From Aequorivita sinensis (lineage in GTDB: Bacteria; Bacteroidota; Bacteroidia; Flavobacteriales; Flavobacteriaceae), in the NCBI RefSeq assembly GCF_006346335.1, contig NZ_VDMC01000006.1:1-64000 (forward strand): a DNA stretch of 64,000 nucleotides, given 5' to 3'. How positions within the stretch are numbered: position 1 is the stretch's first letter; each line of letters opens with the position of its first letter. The notes beneath the pieces were generated by a model. It was not told the DNA's origin and searched no databases. It saw only the letters and a list, made by a program, of their open reading frames with translations. A program made the position numbers and the translations under genes. This document shows, one piece after another, positions 16,640-25,244 of this stretch.

Positions 16640-17839
16640 TCACCTATCGAACTTGTAATATTCTAAATAAGGATGCGGGGTTTTGTTGATAGAATTAATC
16701 ACAGCGTCCATTCCCATTATACTAAATGTTATCCCATTGCCACCAAACCCCAATACATAATGTTCGTTTTTATTAGAATCTGTTTTTCCAAAATAAGGCA
16801 AACCATCTTTTGTTTCTCCAAAAGTTCCTGCCCAAACGTAATCTGCAATAAATGGAATTTCAGGAAAACACTTTTTAAAACTCTTAGTTAAGGCTTTTTC
16901 TTTTTTTGAAAGCAATGCATCCCGTTTCGCTGCATTCTTAAAGTCTCGGTCACCACCACCCATTACTATTCGTCCGTCATCAGTGCTTCTGAAGTATAAA
17001 TAGGGTTCATCGGTATTCCAATAAATTCTATCTTTAAATGCTTTTGGAACGGTTTTAAATGCTTCAGACGCTAGAGCATAAGTGCTTTTTAATTCAACTA
17101 TTTCCTCCTTTACAGTTTCTACACTTTCATAACCTGTACAGTGAACTATGTCATCTACTTCAATAGTAAAATCATGATTTACAGTAACAATCACCTTTTC
17201 ATCTTTAAATTTCACATTATTCAACGCTGTTTTATCAAAAATTTGCAACCCTTTTTTGGTACAATACTTCAACAAATCGTGGGCAAATCGATAAACATCC
17301 ATCACCGCGCCCGATTCTGACTCGATGGCAGCATAAGCATTTAATCCTAATTCACTTAATTCTTCTTTGGAAAGCCACTTCACCTTAAACCCGTGTTGTT
17401 GACGGGCTTCAAATTCTTCTTTAAGAAAAGTAACATCCTTTTTAGTGGAAGTAAAATAGACGCTCTTCTTTTTCGTAAACCCACATTTACTTTTAGTTTT
17501 CTTTACAATCTGTTCGAGGTCCGAAATAGATTTTTCACAATTTTGATAGCTTGAAACCGCAATGGTGACCCCCACAAGGTCGATTAATTTATGTAGCGGT
17601 TCATCGATTTCATATTGCAACATCGAAGTACTAGCAGCTGTACTTCCGTTACAAATATCGCGTTTCTCCACCATGACCACTTTTTTACCTTCTTCTAAAA
17701 GTTTATAGGCAACTAGTGCTCCTGTTATCCCCGCTCCTACTATTAGAATTTCTGAAGAGATAGATTCCCGAAGTGATGGATAACTCTGAGGGAATTCATT
17801 TTTCATTAACCAAAAAGGCTCGTTTGATTTTAAGTCCAT
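16640..17839 (-). CDS. FAD-dependent oxidoreductase (DAO family)
   Basis: A 399-residue D-amino-acid-oxidase-fold protein. The dinucleotide-binding motif GAGITG is at 35-40 with the acidic VEK end of the second strand near 59. CNGSTAASTSMLQYE is the DAO-family signature after it, and GFGGNGITFSIMG near the C-terminus closes the FAD site. Substrate cannot be told: relatives include glycine/sarcosine-type oxidases and putrescine-oxidase-like proteins. No signal peptide is seen. It is transcribed leftward alone. Confidence 0.8.
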   Translation of the reverse strand: MDLKSNEPFWLMKNEFPQSYPSLRESISSEILIVGAGITGALVAYKLLEEGKKVVMVEKRDICNGSTAASTSMLQYEIDEPLHKLIDLVGVTIAVSSYQNCEKSISDLEQIVKKTKSKCGFTKKKSVYFTSTKKDVTFLKEEFEARQQHGFKVKWLSKEELSELGLNAYAAIESESGAVMDVYRFAHDLLKYCTKKGLQIFDKTALNNVKFKDEKVIVTVNHDFTIEVDDIVHCTGYESVETVKEEIVELKSTYALASEAFKTVPKAFKDRIYWNTDEPYLYFRSTDDGRIVMGGGDRDFKNAAKRDALLSKKEKALTKSFKKCFPEIPFIADYVWAGTFGETKDGLPYFGKTDSNKNEHYVLGFGGNGITFSIMGMDAVINSINKTPHPYLEYYKFDR

Positions 17840-17965
17840 AGTTTTTAATTGAAAGATAGAAAATTAACTTGAATCCATATTTAAACGTAAAAACAATATT
17901 CTTAAAATATGAATTGCATAAATCTTAACAACATTTGTTAAACACTTCTCAATTAAGAAAACTGT

Positions 17966-17998
17966 AAGATACTCAAGTAGATACTTCAAGTATCTTTA
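17966..17998 (+). promoter_or_regulatory. Operator-like palindrome over a possible promoter box
   Basis: AGATACTTCAAGTATCT at 17979-17995 is a perfect 8+1+8 inverted repeat. A near-copy, AGATACTCAAGTA, precedes it directly (about 17967-17979). The right arm overlaps TATCTTTA, a one-mismatch match to the Bacteroidota -7 box TAnnTTTG. It lies about 25 bases before the stress-protein start, where a repressor site would be expected. No regulator gene is adjacent. Confidence 0.5.
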
Positions 17999-18020
17999 TA
18001 TCAACCAAAAAAAGAAAACT

Positions 18021-18500
18021 ATGAAAACCACAAATGAAAAAGCAAGAGAAGACAACCACGATAACTTGGTTAACAATTTGCAAGAGCTTCTAGAAAAGAA
18101 TTACGATGCTGAAAAAGGGTTTACAAAAGCAATGACTGATGCAAAAACGCCTCAATTAAAATCATTTTTAAAACAACAAGCCGTTCAAAGAAGTCGTTTT
18201 GCAACCGAGCTTACTAATGAAATTATCAATTTAAATGAAGAACCTAAGGAAAAGGGAAGTTTTGCCGGAGATCTTCACCGAACTTGGATAGATGTTAAAA
18301 GTGCATTTACAGGGCACGACGATGAAGCAATCTTAGAAGAATGTATAAGAGGTGAAAAAGCGAGTTGGGATGAATACGAAGACAAACTAAAGCACGAAAA
18401 TTTTCCACCTAAAATTGCTGAAGTAGTTCAAAAACAGGCTACCGAAATTTACGGTACATTAAAGAAAGTGAGAACGCTTGAAGATATTGCCGACCATTAG
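18021..18500 (+). CDS. DUF2383 / PA2169-type four-helix-bundle protein
   Basis: A 159-residue, soluble, highly charged helical protein. It shows the ferritin-like four-helix pattern of the DUF2383/PA2169 family: LVNNLQELLEKNYDAEKGFTKAM, then LKSFLKQQAVQRSRFATEL, then CIRGEKASWDEYEDKL. Family members are often stress- or starvation-linked; their chemistry is not established. Glu and His are not arranged as an evident di-iron site. An operator-like palindrome is just upstream and a terminator just downstream, so it is a single-gene unit. Confidence 0.8.
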   Translation: MKTTNEKAREDNHDNLVNNLQELLEKNYDAEKGFTKAMTDAKTPQLKSFLKQQAVQRSRFATELTNEIINLNEEPKEKGSFAGDLHRTWIDVKSAFTGHDDEAILEECIRGEKASWDEYEDKLKHENFPPKIAEVVQKQATEIYGTLKKVRTLEDIADH

Positions 18501-18518
18501 AATGTTGCATAAATAAAT

Positions 18519-18555
18519 AGAAAACCCCGAATCGTTTTTGACTCGGGGTTTTCTA
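18519..18555. terminator. Bidirectional terminator between convergent genes
   Basis: Arms AGAAAACCCCGA and TCGGGGTTTTCT around a loop of 11-12 bases, with A- and T-runs at either side. It lies between the DUF2383 gene and the convergent MBL-rhodanese gene and can serve both. Confidence 0.88.
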
Positions 18556-18577
18556 TTTAAATCTTAATAGTATTGTA

Positions 18578-19963
18578 TTAGGCTTCCACTGGAATTCCAG
18601 CTTCTTTAATAGCTTTAAATCCTCCGGCAACATCTACTACATTATGAATTCCTCGACTTTTTAAAATAGAGGCTGCAATTACTGAACGATATCCGCCTGC
18701 ACAGTGCAAGTAAAAAGGTTCATTTTCTGGCAAACCATCTAAATAATCGTTTAAGAAACCAAGAGGAGCATGTTTGGCTTGTGGAATATGAGCCGTATTA
18801 TATTCACCATCATTACGAACATCCACAATAGGAACATTAGATTGCATTTTTTCTTTTAAAGTTTCCGCTGAAACTGACGTTAAGGTGTCGATTTCCTTAC
18901 CTGCTTTTTCCCAAGCAGCTACGCCACCTTCTAAGTAACCTAAAGTTTTATCGAAACCAACTCTAGATAATCGTGTAACAGCTTCTTCTTCTCTACCCGG
19001 AGCAACTACTAATAGTATTTTTTGTTCTACATCGGCAAGCAAAGCGCCCACCCAAGGAGCAAATCCACCATCTAACCCTATAAATATAGAACGTGGAATA
19101 TGACCTGAAATAAAGTCATTTTGATGACGAACGTCCAATACTATCGCATTTGTTTCATTAGCAACTCTTTCAAAAGTTTCTGGATCTAATGCTTTCGTTC
19201 CTTCAGCAAGTACTTCATTAAAGTCTGAGTAACCTTCGCGATTCATCTTTACGTTCATCGGGAAATACAAAGGAGGCGGGGCTAAACCGTCGGTAACTTC
19301 TTTTATAAACTCTTTACGCGTCATATCTGCACGTAAAGCGTAGTTCATTTGTTTTTGATTTCCTAAAGTGTCAACCGTTTCTTTCATCATATTTTTCCCG
19401 CACGCAGAACCAGCCCCGTGAGCAGGGTAAACAATAACATCATCGGCTAAAGGCATAATTTTGTTTCGAAGACTATCAAACAATATTCCGGCTAAGTCTT
19501 CTTGAGTAACTTCATTGGCTTTCTGTGCAAGATCAGGACGTCCTACATCACCTAAAAACAAAGTATCTCCACTAAAAATAGCGTAATCTTTTCCATTTTC
19601 GTCTTTCAGCAAATACGTTGTGCTTTCCATAGTGTGTCCTGGAGTATGGATTGCAGTTATGGTTACATCACCTAATTTAAATACCTCATTATCTTTTGCC
19701 ACAATTGCTTCAAAAGTAGGATTGGCTAATGGGCCATATACAATTGGCGCTCCTGTTTGCTGCGAAAGCGTTATATGCCCACTAACAAAATCGGCGTGGA
19801 AATGGGTTTCAAAAATATATTTGATTTTAGCGTTGTCTTTTTCAGCACGCTCAAGATATGGCTTTGTTTCTCTTAATGGGTCGATAATTGCTACTTCACC
19901 CTGACTTTCAATATAGTATGCACCTTGTGAAAGGCAACCGGTATATATCTGTTCTACTTTCAT
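18578..19963 (-). CDS. Persulfide dioxygenase-like metallo-beta-lactamase with two rhodanese domains
   Basis: A 461-residue fusion for sulfane-sulfur handling. The N-terminal MBL domain (about 1-240) has THFHADFVSGH with His54, His56, Asp58 and His63, later DTLFLGDVGRPD and PAHG. This is the pattern of ETHE1-like persulfide dioxygenases with a mononuclear iron site. Residues 255-360 and 365-461 are two rhodanese domains. Only the second keeps the active Cys (Cys421 in LHCAGGYRS); the first has VVAPGRE at that place and is probably structural. Such fusions oxidise glutathione- or bacillithiol-persulfide and pass sulfur on; bshB1 lies 2 kb away. Confidence 0.88.
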   Translation of the reverse strand: MKVEQIYTGCLSQGAYYIESQGEVAIIDPLRETKPYLERAEKDNAKIKYIFETHFHADFVSGHITLSQQTGAPIVYGPLANPTFEAIVAKDNEVFKLGDVTITAIHTPGHTMESTTYLLKDENGKDYAIFSGDTLFLGDVGRPDLAQKANEVTQEDLAGILFDSLRNKIMPLADDVIVYPAHGAGSACGKNMMKETVDTLGNQKQMNYALRADMTRKEFIKEVTDGLAPPPLYFPMNVKMNREGYSDFNEVLAEGTKALDPETFERVANETNAIVLDVRHQNDFISGHIPRSIFIGLDGGFAPWVGALLADVEQKILLVVAPGREEEAVTRLSRVGFDKTLGYLEGGVAAWEKAGKEIDTLTSVSAETLKEKMQSNVPIVDVRNDGEYNTAHIPQAKHAPLGFLNDYLDGLPENEPFYLHCAGGYRSVIAASILKSRGIHNVVDVAGGFKAIKEAGIPVEA

Positions 19964-20100
19964 AATTACAAAATTTCTGCAAATATAAGAAATGCTACTA
20001 CTATAAATCGTGTCTAAAGTTTTGTCTGGTCTTTTTCACAAAACTTTTACATTAAGACTTACAACTTATTTTATCTTTACCAATTAACCTAAAATGTAAA

Positions 20101-20436
20101 ATGATGAAAAAACTTGCATTTATCTTATTATCGTTAATAATAGCATCCTGTGCTACTGAAAGTGACAGAGAAGCTGTTATTCGTGAATTGGCAAAAAAAG
20201 ATGCCATTGAAAAACTAGAATTACCTGAAGGAACAAAATTCAATAATGAAAATATTGAAGTCACAGAAACCGACGTTGAAGACGGGACAATTGGAGTGAA
20301 TTATTTGGTGAAAATCACAATCAAATCACAAGATCGCGATAGTAACGAAATAATAAAAGTCCACACTTTTAAATACAACAAAGCTGATGGTGATGGTACT
20401 TCACCAAACCATTACGAACTTATTTCCCACGAATAA
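20101..20436 (+). CDS. Small lipoprotein of unknown function
   Basis: A 111-residue protein with a lipoprotein signal (LIIASC, Cys18 from the first ATG; the second ATG at 20104 is equally possible). The mature part is acidic and soluble, with predicted beta structure (NIEVTETDVEDGTIGVNYLVKITI). I recognise no family. The M28 peptidase lipoprotein starts 18 bases later on the same strand, suggesting an operon. Confidence 0.65.
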   Translation: MMKKLAFILLSLIIASCATESDREAVIRELAKKDAIEKLELPEGTKFNNENIEVTETDVEDGTIGVNYLVKITIKSQDRDSNEIIKVHTFKYNKADGDGTSPNHYELISHE

Positions 20437-20454
20437 ATTAAATTAATACAACCT

Positions 20455-21480
20455 ATGAAACTATTACTTCTTACAGTTTTTTCTTCGTTAATTCTATCAT
20501 GTAACGCTACTCAGAAACAAACTAAAACCGATTCTACAGAAAACAACTTAAAATACGCAAATACAATAACCGCTAAAGAACTAAAAGAACACCTATACAT
20601 TTATGCTAGCGACGAAATGGAAGGTAGAATGACAGGTTCTAAGGGGCAAAAAATGGCTTCGGAATACATTCGCGATTTTTATGTTAAATACGGAATAAAG
20701 TCTCCTATTGAGAAAGACAATTATTACCAAGTTGTTCCTGCTAGTTATTTTCAAGGAAGAGGCGACGCAAAAGCTTCTGAAAATGTTATAGCATATATAA
20801 AAGGTTCAGAAAAACCAGAAGAAGTAATTGTTATCTCAGCCCACTTAGATCACGTAGGGATGGATAATGAAGGAAATGTATTTAACGGTGCCGATGATGA
20901 TGGAAGTGGAACTGTAGCAATAATGATGATTGCAAAGGCTTTCCAACAAGCAGTAAAAGATGGATATAGACCTAAGCGCTCTGTGGTTTTCCTTCATGTT
21001 ACCGGAGAAGAAATTGGACTTTATGGCTCTCGCTACTATTCCGAAAATCCAATTTTCCCATTAGAAAACACTGTGAGCAATCTGAATATTGATATGATTG
21101 GAAGAATAGATCCTGATAAAAAAGACAACCCTGATTATCTTTATCTAATAGGAAGTAATAAACTTAGTCAAGAATTACAAGATGTTTCTGAAGAGGTAAA
21201 TGAAAAGTATATCAACATGGAACTTGACTATAAATATGACGATCCTAACGACCCTAATCGCTTTTACTACCGAAGCGACCACTACAACTTTGCTAAGAAT
21301 AATGTTCCAGTAATATTTTACTTTAACGGAGTTCACGAAGATTATCACAAAATATCTGACACTCCTGACAAAATTGAATACGACTTGTTAGAAAGACGCA
21401 CCAAACTTATCTTCTTAACAGCTTGGGAACTTGCAAATAGAGAAGAAAGAATTAAACTAAACGACACTGGTAAGTCGTAA
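20455..21480 (+). CDS. M28-family zinc aminopeptidase, lipoprotein
   Basis: A 341-residue peptidase exported as a lipoprotein (Cys16 in ILSC). Metal ligands of the co-catalytic two-zinc site are visible: His130 (SAHLDHVG), the bridging Asp147 region (NGADDDGSG), the catalytic Glu185/Glu186 pair (VTGEEIGLYGS), Asp213 (NIDMIGR), and a C-terminal His in GVHEDYHKISDTPDKIEY. It also has the PA-like loop expected near residue 95. It likely trims N-terminal residues from peptides outside the cytoplasm. A terminator follows. Confidence 0.9.
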   Translation: MKLLLLTVFSSLILSCNATQKQTKTDSTENNLKYANTITAKELKEHLYIYASDEMEGRMTGSKGQKMASEYIRDFYVKYGIKSPIEKDNYYQVVPASYFQGRGDAKASENVIAYIKGSEKPEEVIVISAHLDHVGMDNEGNVFNGADDDGSGTVAIMMIAKAFQQAVKDGYRPKRSVVFLHVTGEEIGLYGSRYYSENPIFPLENTVSNLNIDMIGRIDPDKKDNPDYLYLIGSNKLSQELQDVSEEVNEKYINMELDYKYDDPNDPNRFYYRSDHYNFAKNNVPVIFYFNGVHEDYHKISDTPDKIEYDLLERRTKLIFLTAWELANREERIKLNDTGKS

Positions 21481-21504
21481 TTTTAAGATTCATACACAAT
21501 CACC

Positions 21505-21539
21505 AAAATCCTCCTAAATTGTTAGGAGGATTTTTTTTT
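21505..21539 (+). terminator. Intrinsic terminator after the M28 peptidase
   Basis: AAAATCCTCCTAA, a short loop and TTAGGAGGATTTTTTTTT give a perfect stem ending in a nine-base T-run on the plus strand. Confidence 0.92.
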
Positions 21540-21589
21540 AAACCTTTGTAACTAAACAAATAGAGCGTTTAAAAAATTCTCGTGGATGT

Positions 21590-21665
21590 CCGTTCGAGCG
21601 CAGTCGAGAACTTTAAGTGACTGACTTAAATTAGGTCTCGACTGCACTTCGACTCCGCTCAGGGT
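21590..21665. repeat. Palindromic G+C-rich dispersed repeat
   Basis: TTCGAGCGCAGTCGAGA and TCTCGACTGCACTTCGA form long inverted arms around a central spacer that itself pairs (TTTAAGT/ACTTAAA), followed by CTCCGCTCAGGG. It stands out as G+C-rich in an A+T-rich gap. Similar GTCGAG-containing palindromes are common between genes in Flavobacteriaceae, as I recall. Only one copy is in this window. Confidence 0.6.
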
Positions 21666-21704
21666 AAACTTCTCAACCTAAATCGTACCTACAAAAACTC
21701 TTAA

Positions 21705-21738
21705 AACAAAAAAAGTCCTCCTTTTAAAGGAAGACTTT
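21705..21738 (-). terminator. Terminator of tRNA-His
   Basis: AAAGTCCTCCTTTTAAAGGAAGACTTT is split as a stem with one mismatch, and on the minus strand is followed by TTTTTTTG. It lies about 10 bases after the tRNA 3' end. Confidence 0.8.
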
Positions 21739-21746
21739 GTCTTTTG

Positions 21747-21821
21747 GGTGGAAGACCGGTTTCGAACCGGCGACCTCTTGAACCACAATCAAGCGCTCTA
21801 ACCAGCTGAGCTACAACCACC
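21747..21821 (-). tRNA. tRNA-His(GTG)
   Basis: A complete cloverleaf on the minus strand. The D-stem is GCTC/GAGC, the anticodon loop is ATTGTGG with anticodon GTG, and the T-arm is GCCGG TTCGAAA CCGGT. The extra G at -1 opposite C73, the histidine identity mark, is encoded (GGTGG at the 5' end). There is no complete encoded CCA. In the acceptor stem as I read it, pairs 5:68 and 6:67 are T:T mismatches (GTGGTTG against CTTCCAC), which is worth checking. Confidence 0.93.
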
Positions 21822-21932
21822 ATTTTATGTGCTTTAAAACACAACGCCGTTAAGCGGATGCAAATATAAATCAATTCTTGTTGTTGTACAACATCAAAAC
21901 ATAAAAATTTGAAATCTTCTTTAAATAAAAAA

Positions 21933-22649
21933 TTAAATCAAATCAAAAATAGAATCAACAGCGGGAAATCTTTCTACCGTAAAGCCCTCAGCGTGCTCAG
22001 TTCCAATAAGTCGCCCTAAATCTTGAGCTCTATATGTTATACTATCTCTAAAATTTGTAGAAGTTATTGGGGTTTCAGGTTCGTTAGCACCTTCTTGGTG
22101 AAACTGACTTTTATAAGCAAAAACTGTTTCTAGTTTCTTATCCAAGAATCCAGTTACATCTACTACAAAATCAGGTTCAATATTTTTCCATTGAATGTAG
22201 TGATAAACAAACTTTGGTCGCCAAGCTTTTTGAACCTGCCCTTCATAAATTGTTTCGATTTTCTGTAAACCACTTAAAAAGCATGCATCACTAGCCAACT
22301 TACTACCTTTTCCGTGATCTATATGTCTATCGTCAATTGCATTACACAAAACCACTTCAGGTTGATACTTCCTAATTATTTTTATAATCTCCAACTGTGA
22401 TGCCTTATCATTTACAAAAAAACCATCAGCAAGTCCTAAGTTATGCCTAAACTCCGCTCCTAAAATTTTGGCAGCATCTGCAGCCTCTTGATCCCGAATT
22501 TCTGCCGTTCCGCGAGTTCCTAATTCGCCTCGTGTTAAATCTAACAAACCTACCTTTTTCCCTTTGTGTATTTCTTTAGCCAAGGTCGCCGAGCACCCCA
22601 ATTCAACATCATCAGGATGTGCGCCAATAGCAAGGATATCAATCTTCAT
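21933..22649 (-). CDS. bshB1: Bacillithiol biosynthesis deacetylase
   Basis: Deacetylates N-acetylglucosaminyl-malate, the second step to the thiol bacillithiol. It is a 238-residue LmbE/PIG-L-fold zinc hydrolase. The AHPDDVELG motif (His11, Asp13, Asp14) and AIDDRHIDHGKGS supply the metal ligands and catalytic Asp. ELGTRGTAEIRDQEA near residue 40 and EAFAYKSQFH-like C-terminal segments match BshB1. The trans-sulfuration gene ends 5 bases upstream of its start, so cysteine supply and bacillithiol synthesis appear co-transcribed. Confidence 0.92.
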   Translation of the reverse strand: MKIDILAIGAHPDDVELGCSATLAKEIHKGKKVGLLDLTRGELGTRGTAEIRDQEAADAAKILGAEFRHNLGLADGFFVNDKASQLEIIKIIRKYQPEVVLCNAIDDRHIDHGKGSKLASDACFLSGLQKIETIYEGQVQKAWRPKFVYHYIQWKNIEPDFVVDVTGFLDKKLETVFAYKSQFHQEGANEPETPITSTNFRDSITYRAQDLGRLIGTEHAEGFTVERFPAVDSIFDLI

Positions 22650-22654
22650 ATAAA

Positions 22655-23809
22655 TTATTTTTTAATTTTATTAAAAGCACTTTCTATATCGTTTTTTAAA
22701 TCTGCTACTTCCTCTATTCCTACCGAAAAACGCAGTAAACCATCACTTATCCCCTGCTTTTTTCTAGCTTCAGGAGACAACAAACCGTGTGAAGTTTTAG
22801 CTGGCGAAAGAATTGTAGATTCCACTCCTGCTAGACTCATAGATGGTTTTATTAATCCTAAACTCTTCAGAAATTCACTTACATTTAAAGATTCATTAAT
22901 TTCAAAAGAGAGCATCCCAGTATAACCTCTCATCTGCTTTTTAGCAAGCGTATAATCTGGATGCGTTTTTAGACCTGGATAATAAACTTTATCAACTAGA
23001 GGGTGTTTCTCAAGCCACTTAGCCATTTTTTTAGCGTTTTTATTTTGCGCTTTTACGCGTAATCCCATGGTTTTCATACTGCGCTCCAAAAGCCAAACAG
23101 TATAATCGCTAAGGCTACCACCTAAGTTTTTACCGAGATTCCAAATTACTTTTATATGCTGTTCACTTGCTGCTACTGCACCGGCACATATATCACTGTG
23201 ACCACCCATATATTTTGTGGCACTGTGTATCATAATGTCAATTCCGAAATCGGCTGGAGTTTGATTTACTGGGGAAGCAAAAGTATTGTCTATCATAGAA
23301 ATAATTCCGTGCTTTTTAGCTAGTTTCGAAATCATTTCTAAATCGGTTATCCGCATCAATGGGTTGGATGGCGTTTCAACAAATATCACTTTTGTATTCT
23401 TCTGAATTTTCTCTGAAAAATCCTTTTCCGAAAACCCTTCAGTAAATGAATATTCTATTCCAAATTTATGAAACTCTTCAACTACAAAGTTATAGGTCCC
23501 TCCATATAAAGTTTGAGGTAGCACTACGTGGTCGCCTTTGTGAAGAAACGCCAACATCGTTGTGCTAACTGCTGCCATTCCACTTCCGAAGATAAGGGCT
23601 GCTTCACATTTTTCCAACATCGCAATTTTCTTGCAAAGCGCCTCTTGATTAGGTGTATTAAAATATCGCGGATATCGCTTTACCTCAACGTCTTCAAAAG
23701 CATAGCTACTCGACATATACAGTGGCGAAATAGCTCCTTTAAACTGTTTATCCTCTACTTCACCTACATGCGTACAAATGGAGTTGAGCCCTAGTTTTTT
23801 AGATTTCAT
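22655..23809 (-). CDS. Trans-sulfuration PLP enzyme (cystathionine gamma-synthase/lyase family)
   Basis: A 384-residue Cys/Met-metabolism PLP enzyme. The Schiff-base lysine is Lys199 in HSATKYMGGHSD, preceded by the Asp of IDNTFASP at 174 and the FVETPSNPLM segment. GSGMAAVST at 75-83 binds the PLP phosphate. Family members act as cystathionine gamma-synthase, cystathionine gamma-lyase or methionine gamma-lyase, and these cannot be separated by eye. Adjacency to bshB1 favours a role in making cysteine. The gene is full length. Confidence 0.88.
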   Translation of the reverse strand: MKSKKLGLNSICTHVGEVEDKQFKGAISPLYMSSSYAFEDVEVKRYPRYFNTPNQEALCKKIAMLEKCEAALIFGSGMAAVSTTMLAFLHKGDHVVLPQTLYGGTYNFVVEEFHKFGIEYSFTEGFSEKDFSEKIQKNTKVIFVETPSNPLMRITDLEMISKLAKKHGIISMIDNTFASPVNQTPADFGIDIMIHSATKYMGGHSDICAGAVAASEQHIKVIWNLGKNLGGSLSDYTVWLLERSMKTMGLRVKAQNKNAKKMAKWLEKHPLVDKVYYPGLKTHPDYTLAKKQMRGYTGMLSFEINESLNVSEFLKSLGLIKPSMSLAGVESTILSPAKTSHGLLSPEARKKQGISDGLLRFSVGIEEVADLKNDIESAFNKIKK

Positions 23810-23929
23810 AGTTTAGTAATTCAGAAGCTTTAAAGATATAAATTACAAAGAAGAAATTTCAGAATATCAAAGCCTATTTCCAAGGCTCGATATATTCTTA
23901 AATATCATTTCTGCTCGGTTAACTTCAAT

Positions 23930-23941
23930 TTATATATTTGC
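23930..23941 (+). promoter_or_regulatory. Probable -7 box of the hut operon
   Basis: TATATTTG at 23933-23940 matches the Bacteroidota TAnnTTTG element and is 65 bases before the hutI start. No clear TTG -33 element stands at the right distance, so the call is tentative. Confidence 0.4.
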
Positions 23942-24005
23942 CTCTTCTCTTATAGGATATACTTTCTTTATCTTTATAAAAAATTACAAGAATTAATAAA
24001 AGACA

Positions 24006-25244
24006 ATGAAATTACTACTCACTAACATAAAAGAATTACTCCAAGTACGTGAAAACTCTCCTTTAAAATTAAGTGGAAAAGAGATGAAAGATCTCCCTAC
24101 ACTTAAAAATGCTTGGGTGTTTTTAAACAATGGGAAGATTGAAGACTACGGTACTATGGACAATCTGAAAGAATATGAAGGTTTTAAACCCCTAGACTGT
24201 TCAGGTAAAATGGTGCTTCCGGCATGGTGCGATAGTCATAGCCATTTGGTTTATGCTGGAAATAGAGAACAAGAATTTGTAGATAGAATTAATGGTCTTA
24301 CGTATCAAGAAATAGCCGAAAAAGGAGGTGGGATTGTAAATAGTGCGAAAAAACTACAAGAAACTTCTGAAGAAGAATTATACAATCAATCGGCAACTCG
24401 TTTAGAGGAAATAATGAGTTTAGGTACTGGCGCTTTAGAAATTAAAAGTGGGTACGGACTTACTACAGAAGCTGAAATGAAAATGCTTCGTGTAGCTAAA
24501 AAACTTTCTGAGAATTATCCAATAACTATCAAAACCACTTTCTTAGGTGCGCATGCAATCCCTTCAGAATACAAGGAAAACAAAGATGGATATATGGATT
24601 TATTGTGTAACGAAATGCTTCCAAAAGTAGCTGAAAAAGGTCTTGCCGAATATGTAGATATCTTTTGTGAGGAAGGTTATTTCTCAGTTGCAGATATGGA
24701 GCGTTTACTCGAAGAAGGAAAAAAATACAACCTAATTCCAAAAGTACACGTTAATCAATTTAATAGTATTGGCGGAATTGAATCGGCAGTAAAACACAAA
24801 GCATTAAGTGTAGATCATTTAGAAGTAATGACGGATGAAGATATAGACGCTTTAAAAAACAGTGATACCATGCCTGTGGCGCTTCCTTCTTGTTCATATT
24901 TTTTAAGTATCCCGTATGCACCTGGAAGAAAAATGATTGACGCAGGGCTTCCTTTAGCCTTGGCAACAGATTACAACCCTGGTTCTACACCAAGTGGAAA
25001 CATGAATTTTGTGGTGGCAACTGCTTGTATTAAAATGCGACTAACTCCAGAGGAAGCTATTAATGCTGCTACTATTAATGGAGCATATGCAATGGGCTTA
25101 AGTGATACTCATGGAAGTATTACAAAAGGAAAAGCGGCAAACCTCATCATAACAAAGCCAATTCCATCGTATGGTTATTTGCCTTATGCATTCGGAAGCA
25201 ATATGATTGATGCTGTTATAATTAATGGTAAGGAAGTAAAATGA
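24006..25244 (+). CDS. hutI: Imidazolonepropionase
   Basis: Hydrolyses imidazolonepropionate to formiminoglutamate, the third step of histidine breakdown. It is a 412-residue amidohydrolase with the metal motif CDSHSHLVYAG (His78, His80), then GGGIVNSA, EIKSGYGLTTEAEMKMLRVA, a later KVHVNQF, SVDHLEV, and ATDYNPGSTPSGNM with the metal-site Asp. All are HutI signatures and length is standard. It overlaps hutG by four bases (ATGA). hutH and hutU are not in the window. Confidence 0.95.
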   Translation: MKLLLTNIKELLQVRENSPLKLSGKEMKDLPTLKNAWVFLNNGKIEDYGTMDNLKEYEGFKPLDCSGKMVLPAWCDSHSHLVYAGNREQEFVDRINGLTYQEIAEKGGGIVNSAKKLQETSEEELYNQSATRLEEIMSLGTGALEIKSGYGLTTEAEMKMLRVAKKLSENYPITIKTTFLGAHAIPSEYKENKDGYMDLLCNEMLPKVAEKGLAEYVDIFCEEGYFSVADMERLLEEGKKYNLIPKVHVNQFNSIGGIESAVKHKALSVDHLEVMTDEDIDALKNSDTMPVALPSCSYFLSIPYAPGRKMIDAGLPLALATDYNPGSTPSGNMNFVVATACIKMRLTPEEAINAATINGAYAMGLSDTHGSITKGKAANLIITKPIPSYGYLPYAFGSNMIDAVIINGKEVK

